Source: Podocnemis expansa
Taxonomy: Eukaryota; Chordata; Testudines; Podocnemididae
Reading direction: 5' to 3'
NCBI GenBank assembly: GCA_007922195.1
Contig: ML681963.1
Coordinates: forward strand, 132,935,764-132,999,763
Length of the DNA stretch: 64,000 bases
Shown here: positions 48,555 to 59,698 of the stretch, piece after piece
Layout of the letters: each line of letters begins with the position of its first letter
Position numbering within the stretch: position 1 is the stretch's first letter
Position numbers and translations under genes: made by a program
The notes under the pieces: generated by a model
Database searches by the model: none
What the model was told of the DNA's origin: nothing
The model's input: only the letters and a program-made list of their open reading frames with translations

Positions 48555-49110
48555 ATTCCAACTCCCTAAGCTCCCTGCCCCCATTCCAGCCCTCCTAAAC
48601 CCCACCCCCAGCTCCACATCTTCATGCCACCTCTTTCAGCCCCCGCAAGCCCTCCCCAGCCCACCATCCTGACCCCTTCTCCCCCCTCCCCACACACTCT
48701 CCCTGCCAGCTGCCTGACAAACCCAAATCCCCCCCCAGCCCTCTTCACTGGCCAAAGAGCTGGGCGGGGGGCAGGAGGCCACGGTGCTGGCCGGCACGGA
48801 GGAGCCCGGGCTGGAGGCTGGGGCTGGCCATGTGAACGGCCAGACCCCGGCTGGAAGAGGCGGAGCCTCCACAATCTCCGAGGAAGGGAGGGAAGGGGAG
48901 GGAGGAGTGGCAGGGCTGGCTCAAGCCTGCAGACCCTCCCTTCCTCTGGCCGAGGGGCTGGACTGAGGCTCGTGCTCGGACACAGCACTCCCGTGCATCT
49001 CCCCTCGGCCACGCTGCCACCCTGAACTGCCCCATGCGCGGGGGCAGGAAAATCCTGCGCGGCAGGATTTTTTTTAAGCGCGTGGCCGCGCTGCCGCGCG
49101 CCTTAGAGGG
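48555..49110. repeat. GC- and CpG-rich block inside the hAT element
   Basis: The block shifts from C-rich (CCCCACCCCC) to G-rich and then CG-dense sequence (GGCCGCGCTGCCGCGCGCC) up to the terminal repeat. Composition alone resembles a CpG island, but it lies wholly within the transposon ends, so I annotate it as element sequence rather than as a promoter. Confidence 0.7.
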
Positions 49111-49276
49111 AACAGTGGTCAAGAGTCAGATGTGACTCTGTGGTTTGCTCTTCAAAGTCAGTGAATTGAAAAATTCAATCTTACTGTCTCTTCCCTTATG
49201 TCCTCCAGTGAGCCATAGCTCTGTGATGATGTAACTTTTCTGAGGGGATACTTAAAATGAAGAAATCATAGAAAGT

Positions 49277-49301
49277 AAAAAAAAAAAAAAAAAAAAAAAA
49301 A
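49277..49301. repeat. A25 homopolymer
   Basis: An uninterrupted A run of about 25 bases. No retrogene or SINE body could be recognised 5' of it. Confidence 0.85.
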
Positions 49302-49629
49302 TGTTTTTAAAGGAGGTTAACCAGCTGTAATAACTGGAAAAATCATCCCCAAACTCACATGTTTTGCAGCATTCAGCAACTGAAATAATGTAGCCAAAAT
49401 AACTTGCATGTTGCCTTTTGGATATGTGTAATAATGTGGTATTTAATTTTTAGAAGTGACATGTAAATGAATGGTGTTTAACTTGGAATATTTGTGCTAA
49501 CTTTTTTGTTTATAAACAGAAGACCCACATAAAATGTCTCAATGGATAGATCAGGCTTTAAATTTCACATTCTGCTCCTTTATTTGGTTTCTTTAGATTT
49601 GATCAAAACCCACTAAGAATATGTAACCT

Positions 49630-50580
49630 TTCTGTCACGGCAGGCTGGCAGAACAAGGGCCGGGTTCTATATCTAGGGGTTTCCAAGTAATGTTACAGCA
49701 CCAACCGGCCTGAGCCCCTACCCAGTCTTCTAGGAAATTATGCACTATTCCCTGGGCACCCTGAAAGGCTAATACTTTCCTGCTTGCAAGCATGAGTCTG
49801 AGTGTAGTATACAGAACTTTTAATAGTAGTAAAAACAAAATGTAAAAGGCCAAATAAGAGAAATCAGCACTGATCTAGAAAATCAGTACAGAGCAAGGTT
49901 CCCAACAACCCACGTCTCATAGCAGAACATACAAGACTTAATGGCAAAACCCACAATGATCTGGGGAACCACTGCTAATCAGGCTTCCAACATGATCCCA
50001 CATATCATAACAGCAAATGTAAACTCGCTAGCAAAATTGGCATTGATCTGGAGAATCAATGCTGACTGACTCCTAATCAGCCCTAGGATATGTAGGGAGT
50101 GTTTTTCACGCCAGCTGTCCACCAGCACCAACCACTGGTCACTCACTCCATCCACTAGCACCATCTCTTGGCTCTGCCCGCTGTCTGCTGGCTCCACCCA
50201 CCGGTCACTTGCACTCACTGCTGGCTGCTCTCACCATCTGCTGGCTCCGCCTACTGTCTGCCAGCTCCATCCACTGGTCACTCCATCTGCTGCTCCTCTT
50301 CAGTGATTTCAGCTCAGAGAGAGAGAGGACTTTCTCTTTCTAGTGATTTCAGCTCTTAAACCTTAAGTAGCTGCAAACAGCTACTTCCATTAAAATAACA
50401 AATAACTATTATTTGACACTGGAACCAAGGGATGAGGCAAATGCTTCAAGCATAACTCCAGAAGTAGCTATGTAAACCCCACCCCTGTCTCCCTTTTCCA
50501 GGCTGAAACAGGCAGTGGCCTCTCTTACAAGTCTCTCTTTAGCTAAGGGTAGCTTTTACCCTTTAACTAACCCAAACAGA
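49630..50580. repeat. Unclassified interspersed repeat containing a degenerate tandem array
   Basis: From CTGTCACGGCAGGCTGGCAG to about 50580 the composition differs from the flanks. It has internal near-repeats (GATCTAGAAAATCAG and GATCTGGAGAATCAA). A solo LTR on the minus strand is one possibility, but the ends and any flanking duplication were not identified. Confidence 0.35.
50104..50300. repeat. Degenerate minisatellite (CCACTGGTCACTC / CTGCTGGCTCC units)
   Basis: Successive units vary around CCATCCACTGGTCACTC and CTGTCTGCTGGCTCC, for example at 50125, 50182, 50230 and 50266. Units are imperfect and of unequal length. Confidence 0.7.
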
Positions 50581-50837
50581 TTTGGAACAATCAGAGAGAA
50601 GCATATCACCAAAGACAGTATTTTATGTTTCCTTTGACTAGAATTATAGATATTGACAGATTTGTGATCAGATCAACCCCAAATACCATTACCCTTATTG
50701 CCCTGCAAGCATAATGTATATATGCTAATTTATTCTTTGTGCTCATGCAAATACTATACCCATTCAGATTAGCTGCACCCCCCAAGCCCCTGAAGCTGTC
50801 AGGCACAGCTTCTAATCCTGCCTTACAAATAGATTTT

Positions 50838-50992
50838 AAATTGGTAGTCATGTTAGTCTAGTCAGCAAAACAAGCAAGGAGTGGTTTGGCGCTTAAAGAC
50901 TAACCAATTTATCTATCACATGAGCTTCTATGAGAGTGGGATTTTCTCCCATGAAAGTTCATGCAATAACTAAATGGGTTAGTCTTTAAGTG
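50838..50992. mobile_element. Penelope-like solo palindromic end with 8-bp flanking repeat
   Basis: TAGATTTT (50830-50837) and TAGATTCT (50993-51000) flank the copy. The body has the head TTGGTAGTCATGTTAGTCTA, GCGCTTAAAGACTAACC, and the return arm CCCATGAAAGTTCATGCAAT. Confidence 0.7.
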
Positions 50993-51000
50993 TAGATTCT

Positions 51001-52009
51001 GTTTCAGTGTAATCCTCACACATCTCAGACCTAATCCTGATGCTGGTATTAGGAAGTTATCTGCAGGTTTCATAATAATAGGTTCTTTCCCTATAACTTT
51101 AAAAAAATTGGTAACAAAAATAAAATCAGTCTTTGTCTTGACATGCACTTTGGCAGTACTCATACATTTCCTATTTCCCCATGCTCAATAATGATTTAAA
51201 CCTACTGCCACATTAAACAACAGTGTTAAAGGGTAAAAGGTATTGTCATTGACTAACTTAAATAATGTTGTATTTACCATCTACCTCAAGGGGACTCATC
51301 TGATTGCAAAGCATCATAACCTTTCAGTAAGTGCTGTTGTTTTTGTAAAAGGTTAGCTGGTTCTTATCTTTATTACCTTTTGATCATTTCTCTGAATAGA
51401 GGCTGGCAGACTAAATCAGTATAAGGAGCAAGTAGCCTCTGAATCAAATAAAAATATATTCATTCAGAAGTATGTAAGGGTAGACAGTAGTTTCTCATTT
51501 AAAATAGAAGTATTTCATAGATGCTAGTGATAAGATAATGAGCCTTTAAGAACAATAGGCATCTCAATGAGACATTTCTGTAGAAAAAGGTTAAAAGACC
51601 CATTTAGAGTTATATAATGCTGTTCAGTGAATTGACAAACTGTTTACAGCTTGGTGAATGTTATGAAAAAAATTCAAGCTTTCATTTAATTAACCCCCCC
51701 ACCCAAATCTTTATGTTTTCCTTGAGGGTAAACCTTTCCTTTGTTTTTAATGAACATTCACATAAGGGAAAATTTTTGTTAGTGTGGTTAATCCCCAAAA
51801 GAGAAGGTGTCACAAATGGTTTTATGGACGCATTTACATGAATGTTCACAATGAAAATTTCTATAGCCTTTCAGCCTTGACTTTCTTAGGAAAAAAGTGT
51901 ATTCTTAATTCAGATTAGCTAATTTCAGTTAACCAATATGAGGTAAAATCCTAGGGAGCTGGGTAAGTTTGTATTTTTCATATGAGCTATCAGATTGAGG
52001 TAAAGGCTA
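51001..52009. other. Non-coding DNA, nothing recognised
   Basis: AT-rich. No exon or repeat could be named. Confidence 0.4.
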
Positions 52010-52200
52010 GGAGAAATACAAGTTGGAATACCTAATATTTTTTTTATTGGACCAACTCTTATTGGTAAGAGAGCCAAACTTTTACATTTTCACAGACCAA
52101 CTCTTTTGTGCACAAGTCCCTCCACTGGTTTCCCAGTTTGCTTCTGCTGACTATTTAAGGCCTTAGAACCAAGCTTCAGAGACCACAGCTGGTCACAATC
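52010..52200. mobile_element. Old repeat pair: 'ATTGGACCAACTC' repeat and possible LINE tail
   Basis: ATTGGACCAACTCTTATTGG followed by AAGAGAGCCAAACTTTTAC matches a widespread vertebrate repeat phrase. The adjoining CCCTCCACTGGTTTCCC region reads as a LHWFP-like motif that recalls LINE C-termini. Both are short and diverged, so the family is not given. Confidence 0.4.
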
Positions 52201-54105
52201 CAATTCTATCCAGTGATGATGGCATACTCATCCAGGAATCCCTGTTATGACTACACTGTCTCAGAGAAACGAACCCCAGAAGAAACGTAGGAGAGCTGGA
52301 GATTTTGGAGAATTCTATGAAGACATTCGTGCATGGAGTAAATTTCCAGAGGAGATTAGGCTAAGCATTTCAGGGCATGTTATGAGAGCCTCCTCTCTAT
52401 TAAAGCTTCCCTCTCACAATCAGAATGGTATTAACAACTATACTAGATACAAAATCTACCAGGGGTTGCTATAACCAGGGAAGAGAAGGGACAAGGAAAC
52501 TCCATGAACTCTACCAGAGATCTGCTTTGTAGATTTAATTTGGCTGGTAAATGTTTAGGGACTACACTGGAGTACACAATGGAAAATGCTTTAAAATGGA
52601 AGTGGGCATGGGCATGTACAAAACTATATTAAAAAAAAAACCATAGCTAGCTTGTCTATGATTGGATAGGTAGACTCCTATAGTTAGTTTGACTAGGATT
52701 AGTACAATTTACCATGCAGCAGCTTTTGGTTAGAGTGACATCAAATACAATTAGGGTCCCAATGGGTTTTGACTTATAAAGCTTTCCAGTAGTAGGGCCG
52801 AAGAATAGTCTTAATACAAATGGTCCCAGTGAAGTTGGCATGATTACAGCATGTTGGAAAGATAAGCAGGATTTGCTCCTCGTTCTTTCCTTAAAGCAAT
52901 AAGTGAAAAGCTAACTGTTCGATATCTCTATGTAGCTATAAGGTATGTTTTTTACAAGTACTATTTTTAAAATGCATTTTGACATTGTTTCAGTTTGTGT
53001 ATATAAATTCAAGTAGCAGCAGCAATGGAAACTGAATACATTTCCTGATATATAATCCCACTGATTTAGATTTTCACAATGGGATTTTCAAAAGTGTATG
53101 TATTGGCCAAGTCTGTCTCCATTAAAGTGAATGGGAGTTCTAAAATTTACTTCAGTGGGAACAAATTTAGTCCAGTGAGGAGCACTTTTGAAATTCCCAC
53201 CTCTTTTCATAATCTTTATCAACTAAACATGTTAAAAAGAATATGAATTATTCCATTTTATTTGACTATGCTTCATTTTTTGGTTTTGCCCTGTGAGAGC
53301 AAAATGCAGTAAGTCATTTCTACTCAGTAAACAGAAATTTAATCTGCTCTCAAAGTATATTCTATATTCCAAAAAAATGAAAAATACATTATTCCAACTC
53401 AAATGAACTAGAACTACGTGTCATGCAAATGGAGCGTGTGGTGATAAATCAAATTTTAAAAATCATTATTTTTGTCAGTTAGGAAGTCCTGTTTCAGATC
53501 TGATAAAGGAAAGAGAAACCATACATAGTAACAGAAATATGAAAGCCACAATCAACCATGTAATGCAATTACACAATATGCAGTTCAAAGCCAAATAAAA
53601 TGAAGACCTTAACCAGCAGGAGCCTGGAAAGCTTAAAATTTAAAAAGTAGGGATATTATCCATGACAAAGTAGGAACTGTGATAGAACAGATCAATAATT
53701 TTTCTCTTTTGGCATCTTGTTTCAAATACTGGCCTATTTACTTAATTCCTGAGGTGACTCTTCTCCCAACACACACATACTGCACTTGGTCATTTGTGCA
53801 GCATTGTTACACCACAATGGAGGAAGGATTTTTTCCTGAGCCCAGCTGCTGATCAGTGTATACTCTGAAGCATGAGAATTGATGACAGTCATCGTCATTT
53901 TTATTGTGGTTAATGTAATTGCAGATTCTATTTTTACAGAAAGATTTTATGTAATGACAGTGTTGGGGGTGCTCAGATATAATGGTGATGAGTGCAGAAT
54001 AAATGCTTACATAGGTACATACTGCACCAAGAAAAATTAGTAATTCAAACTTCCCTTAACTTTTCCTAGTGTAAGAGCTTCTGAAAACAGCTGGCTGCAA
54101 AATGT
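52201..54105. other. Non-coding DNA, no gene recognised
   Basis: The 75-residue frame at 52247-52474 is lysine/arginine rich but has no domain I recognise and no splice context. Confidence 0.35.
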
Positions 54106-54109
54106 AACC

Positions 54110-54830
54110 TCAGGTCAAACTAGCAAGCAAATTAAAATGTTGGGTCTCTCCTTTTAAGTTTCCACCAAAACCCAAGAAAGGATATACTTTTCTGTTGGAA
54201 TTAAATTCCCTTTGCCTCTTCAGTTTCAGTCTGGCCAGAACTGGAAGCAGAAGTGAGGGAAATGCAGTTCTGTTCTTGATACAAATCATTGAAATATTCT
54301 TTGCTGCTTGCTGTCTTCTACCAACTCTTTCCTGGCCCTCCTTGCTTTCACTTTTATCTCTGGGCTCCCAATTCAATGCTTGCTTTGTGTATCTCTCATC
54401 TTCTATATGGTGTACTTGTCCCAGGCACCTGACCCTTCTTTCTTTGATATCTTCTAATATGTCCTTTTCTTTCAGCTTGCTTGCTTTTGCATTTATCATC
54501 TTGACTTTCCATGAACTGTGCATTATCTTTCTCAGCCACCTGTGATGGACAGCCTCCAGTGTTTTTTTTTTTTTGTTTGTTTGTTTGGTTTTTTTTGTTA
54601 GTCACTGCCATTGGTCAAATCTCTGATCCATACAGTAGCATGCTCAGTACAATAACACATGAATTTAAAACAGATGACATTCAAAATTGTAAGCTGATTC
54701 TTTAACAGGCAAATATTTTGGATCAGTAACTTATCTGCCCAGGAAACCATGGCCAATGTGTACAATGAGCTGTTGTAATTGAAGGCCTTTATTTTCCTCT
54801 GGGATATTATGAGTTCACTGCTGTACAAAG
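54110..54830 (-). mobile_element. Non-LTR retrotransposon C-terminal remnant (RTE/BovB-like architecture), minus strand
   Basis: On the minus strand the motif LSMLLYGSEI (near 54640) is followed by a WLRKIMHSSW-like segment (near 54530) and then IKERRVRCLGQVHHIEDERY with ALNWEPRDK (near 54330-54440). In LINE proteins the YGSE motif, a CLRRIL-type helix and an RRxRWLGHVxRM motif follow the reverse-transcriptase domain in this order. Frameshifts and a poly(T) expansion at 54561-54573 interrupt it. Confidence 0.6.
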
Positions 54831-56111
54831 TGAAGTAGTTTCACCAAGAACTCACACAGTGAATCAGCTATGCTTCACGTAGTATTGCAAGATGCTATGG
54901 ATGGTTTGCATTATTTTGTTCTGGGGCTACTACACTCTGTGGCCCCCATGCTGTTCCCAATGTTTACAAGCAGATTCCTTCAGATTTCTGCTGCAACTGA
55001 GGGTCCGTCATTGCTCTTAAGATGTTTATCTGAAATGTTTAGGAGTCCCACATGGTAATTGCTTAGTTTATAAGTTTCCACTATGGGCTCTTTTGAAAGG
55101 GTCTAATTTAGGTGAGCGTTACTAAACTGTTACTAAACCAGGATTCAGCTGCCCAGAATTGTTTATTTTTTATTATAAATATATGAAATTTTGTGAATGG
55201 AAGGAGAACAGAATGCTTCTATTTCTAAGCTGTGTACATGCCACATATGATTTATGTTAATTTTTACTTTAATGTCTCCTTCAGATTTAAAACCTTTTTA
55301 AATCTTTTTAATCTAATTCCTGTTCTGGCAGGAAGGTCCATATATTCATTACAAAGGGGATCTTGGTCCTTCTAATGGCTAACTGGAGCTGGAACCAAAT
55401 GTGTCAATCTTTAATTCTCAGGGTTCAGTTTATTGGATTCTAGGTGGTACTAAGATGTTGTTTAACCTCAGGGGCTCTACAGAAAGATTGCTGGAAGCCC
55501 CTCCTGATACTGTGACAGGTGATTGCTGTAGCTTCAAATATGACATTTCCAAGTGCGACTTTGTGGCAGAAATACCTTATTGGCACCCAAAGAAAGAAGG
55601 GAAAAAAATGAAAATTTCCAGGGTGCAGAATTCCTGGGCTAAGAAGACTCTGTTTGCTGTGTGTCAGCCATGCTGCAACACTTAGCTCTCAACAACCACC
55701 TTAGGAAGGAGGAGGACTAGGGTAGGCTGGAAAAGGAGGAACAAAAAGGAAGCCTGTTGACTCACTGATCATTTCAGACCATTTTCCCCTCTGCCCTTAA
55801 CAAGGTGTAGGCCAGTCCTTCTATAACATTAGCTTGTGCATTATGGGATTGATTCAAGGGACAAAGTAACTGCAATGTATAAAGGTTTCCCCTGCCTGTT
55901 CCTGGGCTAGGGACTTATGGAGAAGCTATAAAATTCAAGATACTCACTTAAGGTTCCTCTCAAAAGAAGGAACCTTTCAAGTGTTATACTGATTTTCTAT
56001 GGCACACTGGCAAGTGTGGTTCTCCCTTCAGATTGCCTCATCATTGATATCCTCTTATCTCACTACATGGAAGCCACTATACCTCTGTGTGACAAAAATG
56101 GGAGGGAACTC
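54831..56111. other. Non-coding DNA, no gene recognised
   Basis: The 94-residue frame at 55401-55685 has no recognisable domain. No splice-framed exon was identified. Confidence 0.35.
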
Positions 56112-56114
56112 TGT

Positions 56115-56488
56115 GGCTATGTCTACATCTGAAAGCTTAGTTCGGACTTGCTTAGTTCAAACTAAGTAGTGCCTGATTAGTTTGAAGTAACCATGGCTTT
56201 TTAGTTCTAACTAACTTTTTAGTTTGAACTAAAAAAGCATGGCTAATTCAAATTAAAAGTTAGTTCAAACTAAAAAAATGGTTGGTTAGAACTAACTGCT
56301 TCGTTTGAACTAGCATGGCTACGTTGTGCTAGTTCAAACTAAGTTTGAACTAAGTGGTAAGTTTGAACTAACTGTTTGAACTAACTAGTTTTTAGGATGA
56401 ACTAGGCAAAGCTAAATGTAGAAAGAGACCAAATTAGTCCAGAGTAAGCCTGCTTAATCTGGACTAATTTGCTAGTGTAGACGTAGCC
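56115..56488. mobile_element. PIF/Harbinger-type MITE, 374 bp, TGT target duplication
   Basis: Begins GGCTATGTCTACATCTGAA and ends GCTAGTGTAGACGTAGCC, a clear inverted repeat. TGT flanks it at 56112-56114 and 56489-56491. The interior is made of TTAGTTCAAACTAA / TTAGTTTGAACTAA palindromic motifs without coding capacity. Confidence 0.8.
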
Positions 56489-56507
56489 TGTAAGGCCAGG
56501 AGATGCT

Positions 56508-56806
56508 CAGAGGTGGATCAAGGGCTGCAGGGCCCCTGGGTCTTCCCCACTGGTTGCCCCCTGCACAAGTAGGCCTCCCCCCACTGGCAGATGAGTGCTG
56601 GGGGGTGTGGCTGGGGCCACAGACCGGTTGCGGCCTGGCTGGTTGGCCCCTGGGTTTGGTGGAGCAGACTAGTGTGTGCTGCATGCACAAATCAACCCTG
56701 CCACCTACCTTGCTCCCCTAACCAGTGCCGCCAGGGTGTAGGGCCCCCATGTTATGTTGGGCCCTTAGGCATGGGCACCATTGACCCATGTGGTAATCCA
56801 CTCCTG
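56508..56806. mobile_element. hAT-type MITE, 299 bp, imperfect 8-bp target duplication
   Basis: Starts CAGAGGTGGATCAAGGG and ends GGTAATCCACTCCTG, inverted repeats of the same type as the element at 45990. Flanks GAGATGCT (56500-56507) and GGTATGCT (56807-56814) match at 6 of 8. GC-rich, no transposase. It sits 19 bp from the Harbinger MITE. Confidence 0.7.
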
Positions 56807-56814
56807 GGTATGCT

Positions 56815-58792
56815 CAGTGTGGGAAGTTAATGGATTAACACCTTTCCACAAAGAAAAAATTTTAACAAGGAACAAAAGGTGCAAGGAAGTTCACTGTAAT
56901 GCAAATCTCATCACTGTAAAGACTCTAAATGGAAAAGAAAGGGCCCAGAAGTGCAGGAAGTGGCCTTCATATTTAACATCATGGGGAATTAGGAACATTG
57001 TTACAGAATTGGAACCAAAGCCCACAGAGAAGAAATCTCAGAATTAGTAGATTGAAATTAGTCTCAGAAGTATCATGCAAAGTCCCTAAGAAAAGAACAA
57101 TTCTATCAACAATTAAATTTGTCTTCATTTGTCCTCCCAAGTGTGATGGTAAAATGAAGTCACCTTACTGTGAGTTCCTCTGCTGCTTCCGTGTTTTGAG
57201 CTAGAGCCACAGATGCATTAATAGTTTCTCCATGGCTTACTGTGACAGTCAAGATCGGAAGATGCTCTTAATTGAAAACCCTTTTTGAGAGAAGAATTTT
57301 TTTTAGTGACTACTGTGGTAGATATCCCTCGAACCTCCCTCCCAAGATTTTAAAGCCTGAAATTTTAAAATAAGAGCAATGGGCTATATAGTCAACTCGA
57401 TCATCGCATCAGCTTTACATACAGTTGCAAACCCAAAAAAGGCTTTCTCCTTTCTCTCTCTCTCTCTGTTCCTGGGTGATCAGATAAAAGAGGGTAGAGT
57501 GAAAAAGAGTAATTCGTTTTCTGAATTCTTGAGTTATACACATAAAGAGGTAATATACACCATCGCAGCTGGAAAGTTGTTTTTTGAGTTGAAGGCCCTG
57601 GGTTGCCCTCCCATCAATGAACCTATGTTTACCTTGAATCCATCAAAGATTCTGAAGTCTAGATCCAGAGGAAGAGATTAGTAGGCCACCAGCACAATAA
57701 TGCACTTTCTCTTGTGGCCAAAAGCATGTCTTTCTATTCAAAATGTTTTCCAGGTCAATTAAAAAAGGTAGACATGAGCCTGGCGGTTCTACATTGTCCT
57801 AGATTAAGATTCTGGCTTCCGCATCAAATTCAGATGGCAATCAGTGGTCGGTTAGGTCTCCTGTACAAGAAGAAATTGTTCCATGCCCAAACCCAAAATA
57901 ATTAATCCAACTGCAGGATAGTTTGGAGGTACCAATTAAAATTTGGTTATTCACATGTGTTTATATTGCACCTTTACAGTTTGAGAAATTATTCCACAAA
58001 AGGCATCATCATCTTCAAGGGCTTGGTCTATAAGTAAGGCCTAGTACTAAGTTAATAGCATGCATGGATCCAGTAAAAACAAGGGTCAAGCATATCTCCC
58101 CCCCCCCCTTTTTGAATCCTTTAAAAGAAGTTTTATGATAGGCCCAAGTTTCAGTTTCAAAAGTCTGCGTGGTAAGCATTTCCAACTCGCTAATGATGGC
58201 AAGTGGGTGCAGGATTATTCTTTCACTCAAATCTAAGTTTTCCTAGAGCTACCCTGCTTCTCAACTTTCAACTCTACACTAATGGGGAGTGCTCCCTCCT
58301 GAGACAAAATCTTTTGGTGAATGCATGACTAAGCATCATTTACCTAACCAAATGTGAAAATTTCCTTTCTTCTTTTGGAAAAGTCTAAAGATCCAACACA
58401 TAAGGCACAAAGATTATCATTCTAGGAGTGTTTAAACTGTCACATTTTCCATTTGGTAATTATGTACATTTATTGAGTTGTCTTATTTAAATTGAATTTG
58501 TCTTCTAAAAAAACTTTTAATATTATTTCTAGAGACAGCTTTCTTCAACATATGTGGAATGCAGGAGAACTCAGTTGCTGTGTTTTATATTTGATATGAA
58601 CTGGTGTTACTTGCAAAGCTTTTATTAGCAGAAAAATACTTGTCTGACAAAACATTTTAGAACTAATGGTTGTCATCTGTTGTTTTATAGTACAAAGTAA
58701 GTGAAAATGCTAAAAAACTCTTGATGCCAAAGCTTAGTTGGCATGTTACAACTCTTTAATGATTCTCTTTTGGTGTATCTAGTCCTTTCCTC
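56815..58792. other. Non-coding DNA, no gene recognised
   Basis: Small open frames at 56781-57204 and 57379-57905 have no recognisable domain. C-runs near 58100 are simple sequence. Unrecognised upstream INSC exons could be present but none could be supported. Confidence 0.35.
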
Positions 58793-58794
58793 TC

Positions 58795-58960
58795 ACAACA
58801 TAGACTCAGATTCTAAGGTCAGAAGGGACCAGTGTAATCAGATAGTCTGACCTCCTGCACAACGCAGGCCACAGAACTTCACCCACCCAGTCCTGTATTA
58901 AAGCTCTAACCTATGCCTGAGTTATTAAAGTCATTAAAATCATGATTTAAAGATTTTAAG
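58795..58960 (-). mobile_element. CR1 LINE 3'-end fragment, minus strand
   Basis: AAGGTCAGAAGGGACCAGTG, TGACCTCCTGCACAACGCAG and CACAGAACTTCACCCACCC are the reverse complement of the CR1 tail seen in sense at 61684-62030. Both belong to the same subfamily. Confidence 0.8.
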
Positions 58961-59698
58961 TACAGAGAATATTTCAATATATTTTCACATATGTCCCCAA
59001 TACTACTTATTCATTATTCCTAATTATAAGCTTGAATCAGAAGGGTGCAGCACTACCTACCAATCAGATCTGAGTGAGTTTATGCCTTCTCATGAAGTGC
59101 TTGGCATCTCACGGACAGGACCCTGTTTTTATCAGGCTTTTCCACAAATAAACTGTTAATTTAGTGTTACGTAATGTATTTTTTCCTTAAGCTTTGCTTT
59201 TCTGTATATTTAGGTCTCATGAACTTTGGGGGTCTAACAGATCTTGTTTGTTATAAGAGAAGTATAGACTTGTATTGGTCTGTATCTGTCAGCCCAATGT
59301 CTTCATTTCTGGGAAGTCTGCTGCCTACCAGTTATTTTACTAATCAAATAAAGTAACTTTTTAACCTGATTTAATCTTAATTTTATCTAATATAAAGCAA
59401 ATAGAATAGAACATAATAATGATGCCAGCTAAGAATGCCCTGCTATGGGCAAAAGCATCCTCCCCTTGGCAGATCTCTTTGCCTCTTATGTGGGAGTGGT
59501 AGATAGGTGGTCAAAATCTTAATTTGGAATATGAAGCATGTCACTTTCATATTGCAGCCAAGTTAATTTTTCATTTATTTATTTTTTTAAGATCCATCTT
59601 GACAGGAAGATTTATCCCCATATTCTGTTCATGAAGGCTTGTCTAAATTGATTCATGTCTTTATCATCTCATTGTTTTCTTTTTATACTACACTTCAG

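Larger units (their letters stand above)
47214..49117. mobile_element. hAT-type element, 1.9 kb, non-autonomous, exact 8-bp target duplication
   Basis: GTCAAGAG is found exactly at 47206-47213 and 49118-49125. The element begins CAATGTTCCCTCTAAGG and ends CCTTAGAGGGAACAGTG; these match as inverted repeats at 16 of 17 positions. The left third is AT-rich with repeated GTGTGCAAA motifs. The right end (48550-49110) is very GC-rich with many CG dinucleotides. Two Penelope solo ends are nested inside (47585-47711 and 48148-48250). I see no hAT transposase, and frames in the GC-rich part overlap on both strands. Confidence 0.85.

Noticed and set aside
48566..49025. GC-rich block as a host CpG-island promoter or first exon
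   Set aside because: It lies completely within the inverted ends of a hAT element with an exact 8-bp target duplication; no splice donor with a recognisable INSC peptide was found.
57379..57681. 100-residue open frame
   Set aside because: No recognisable domain; nearby frames are broken and no splice-framed connection to INSC could be shown.
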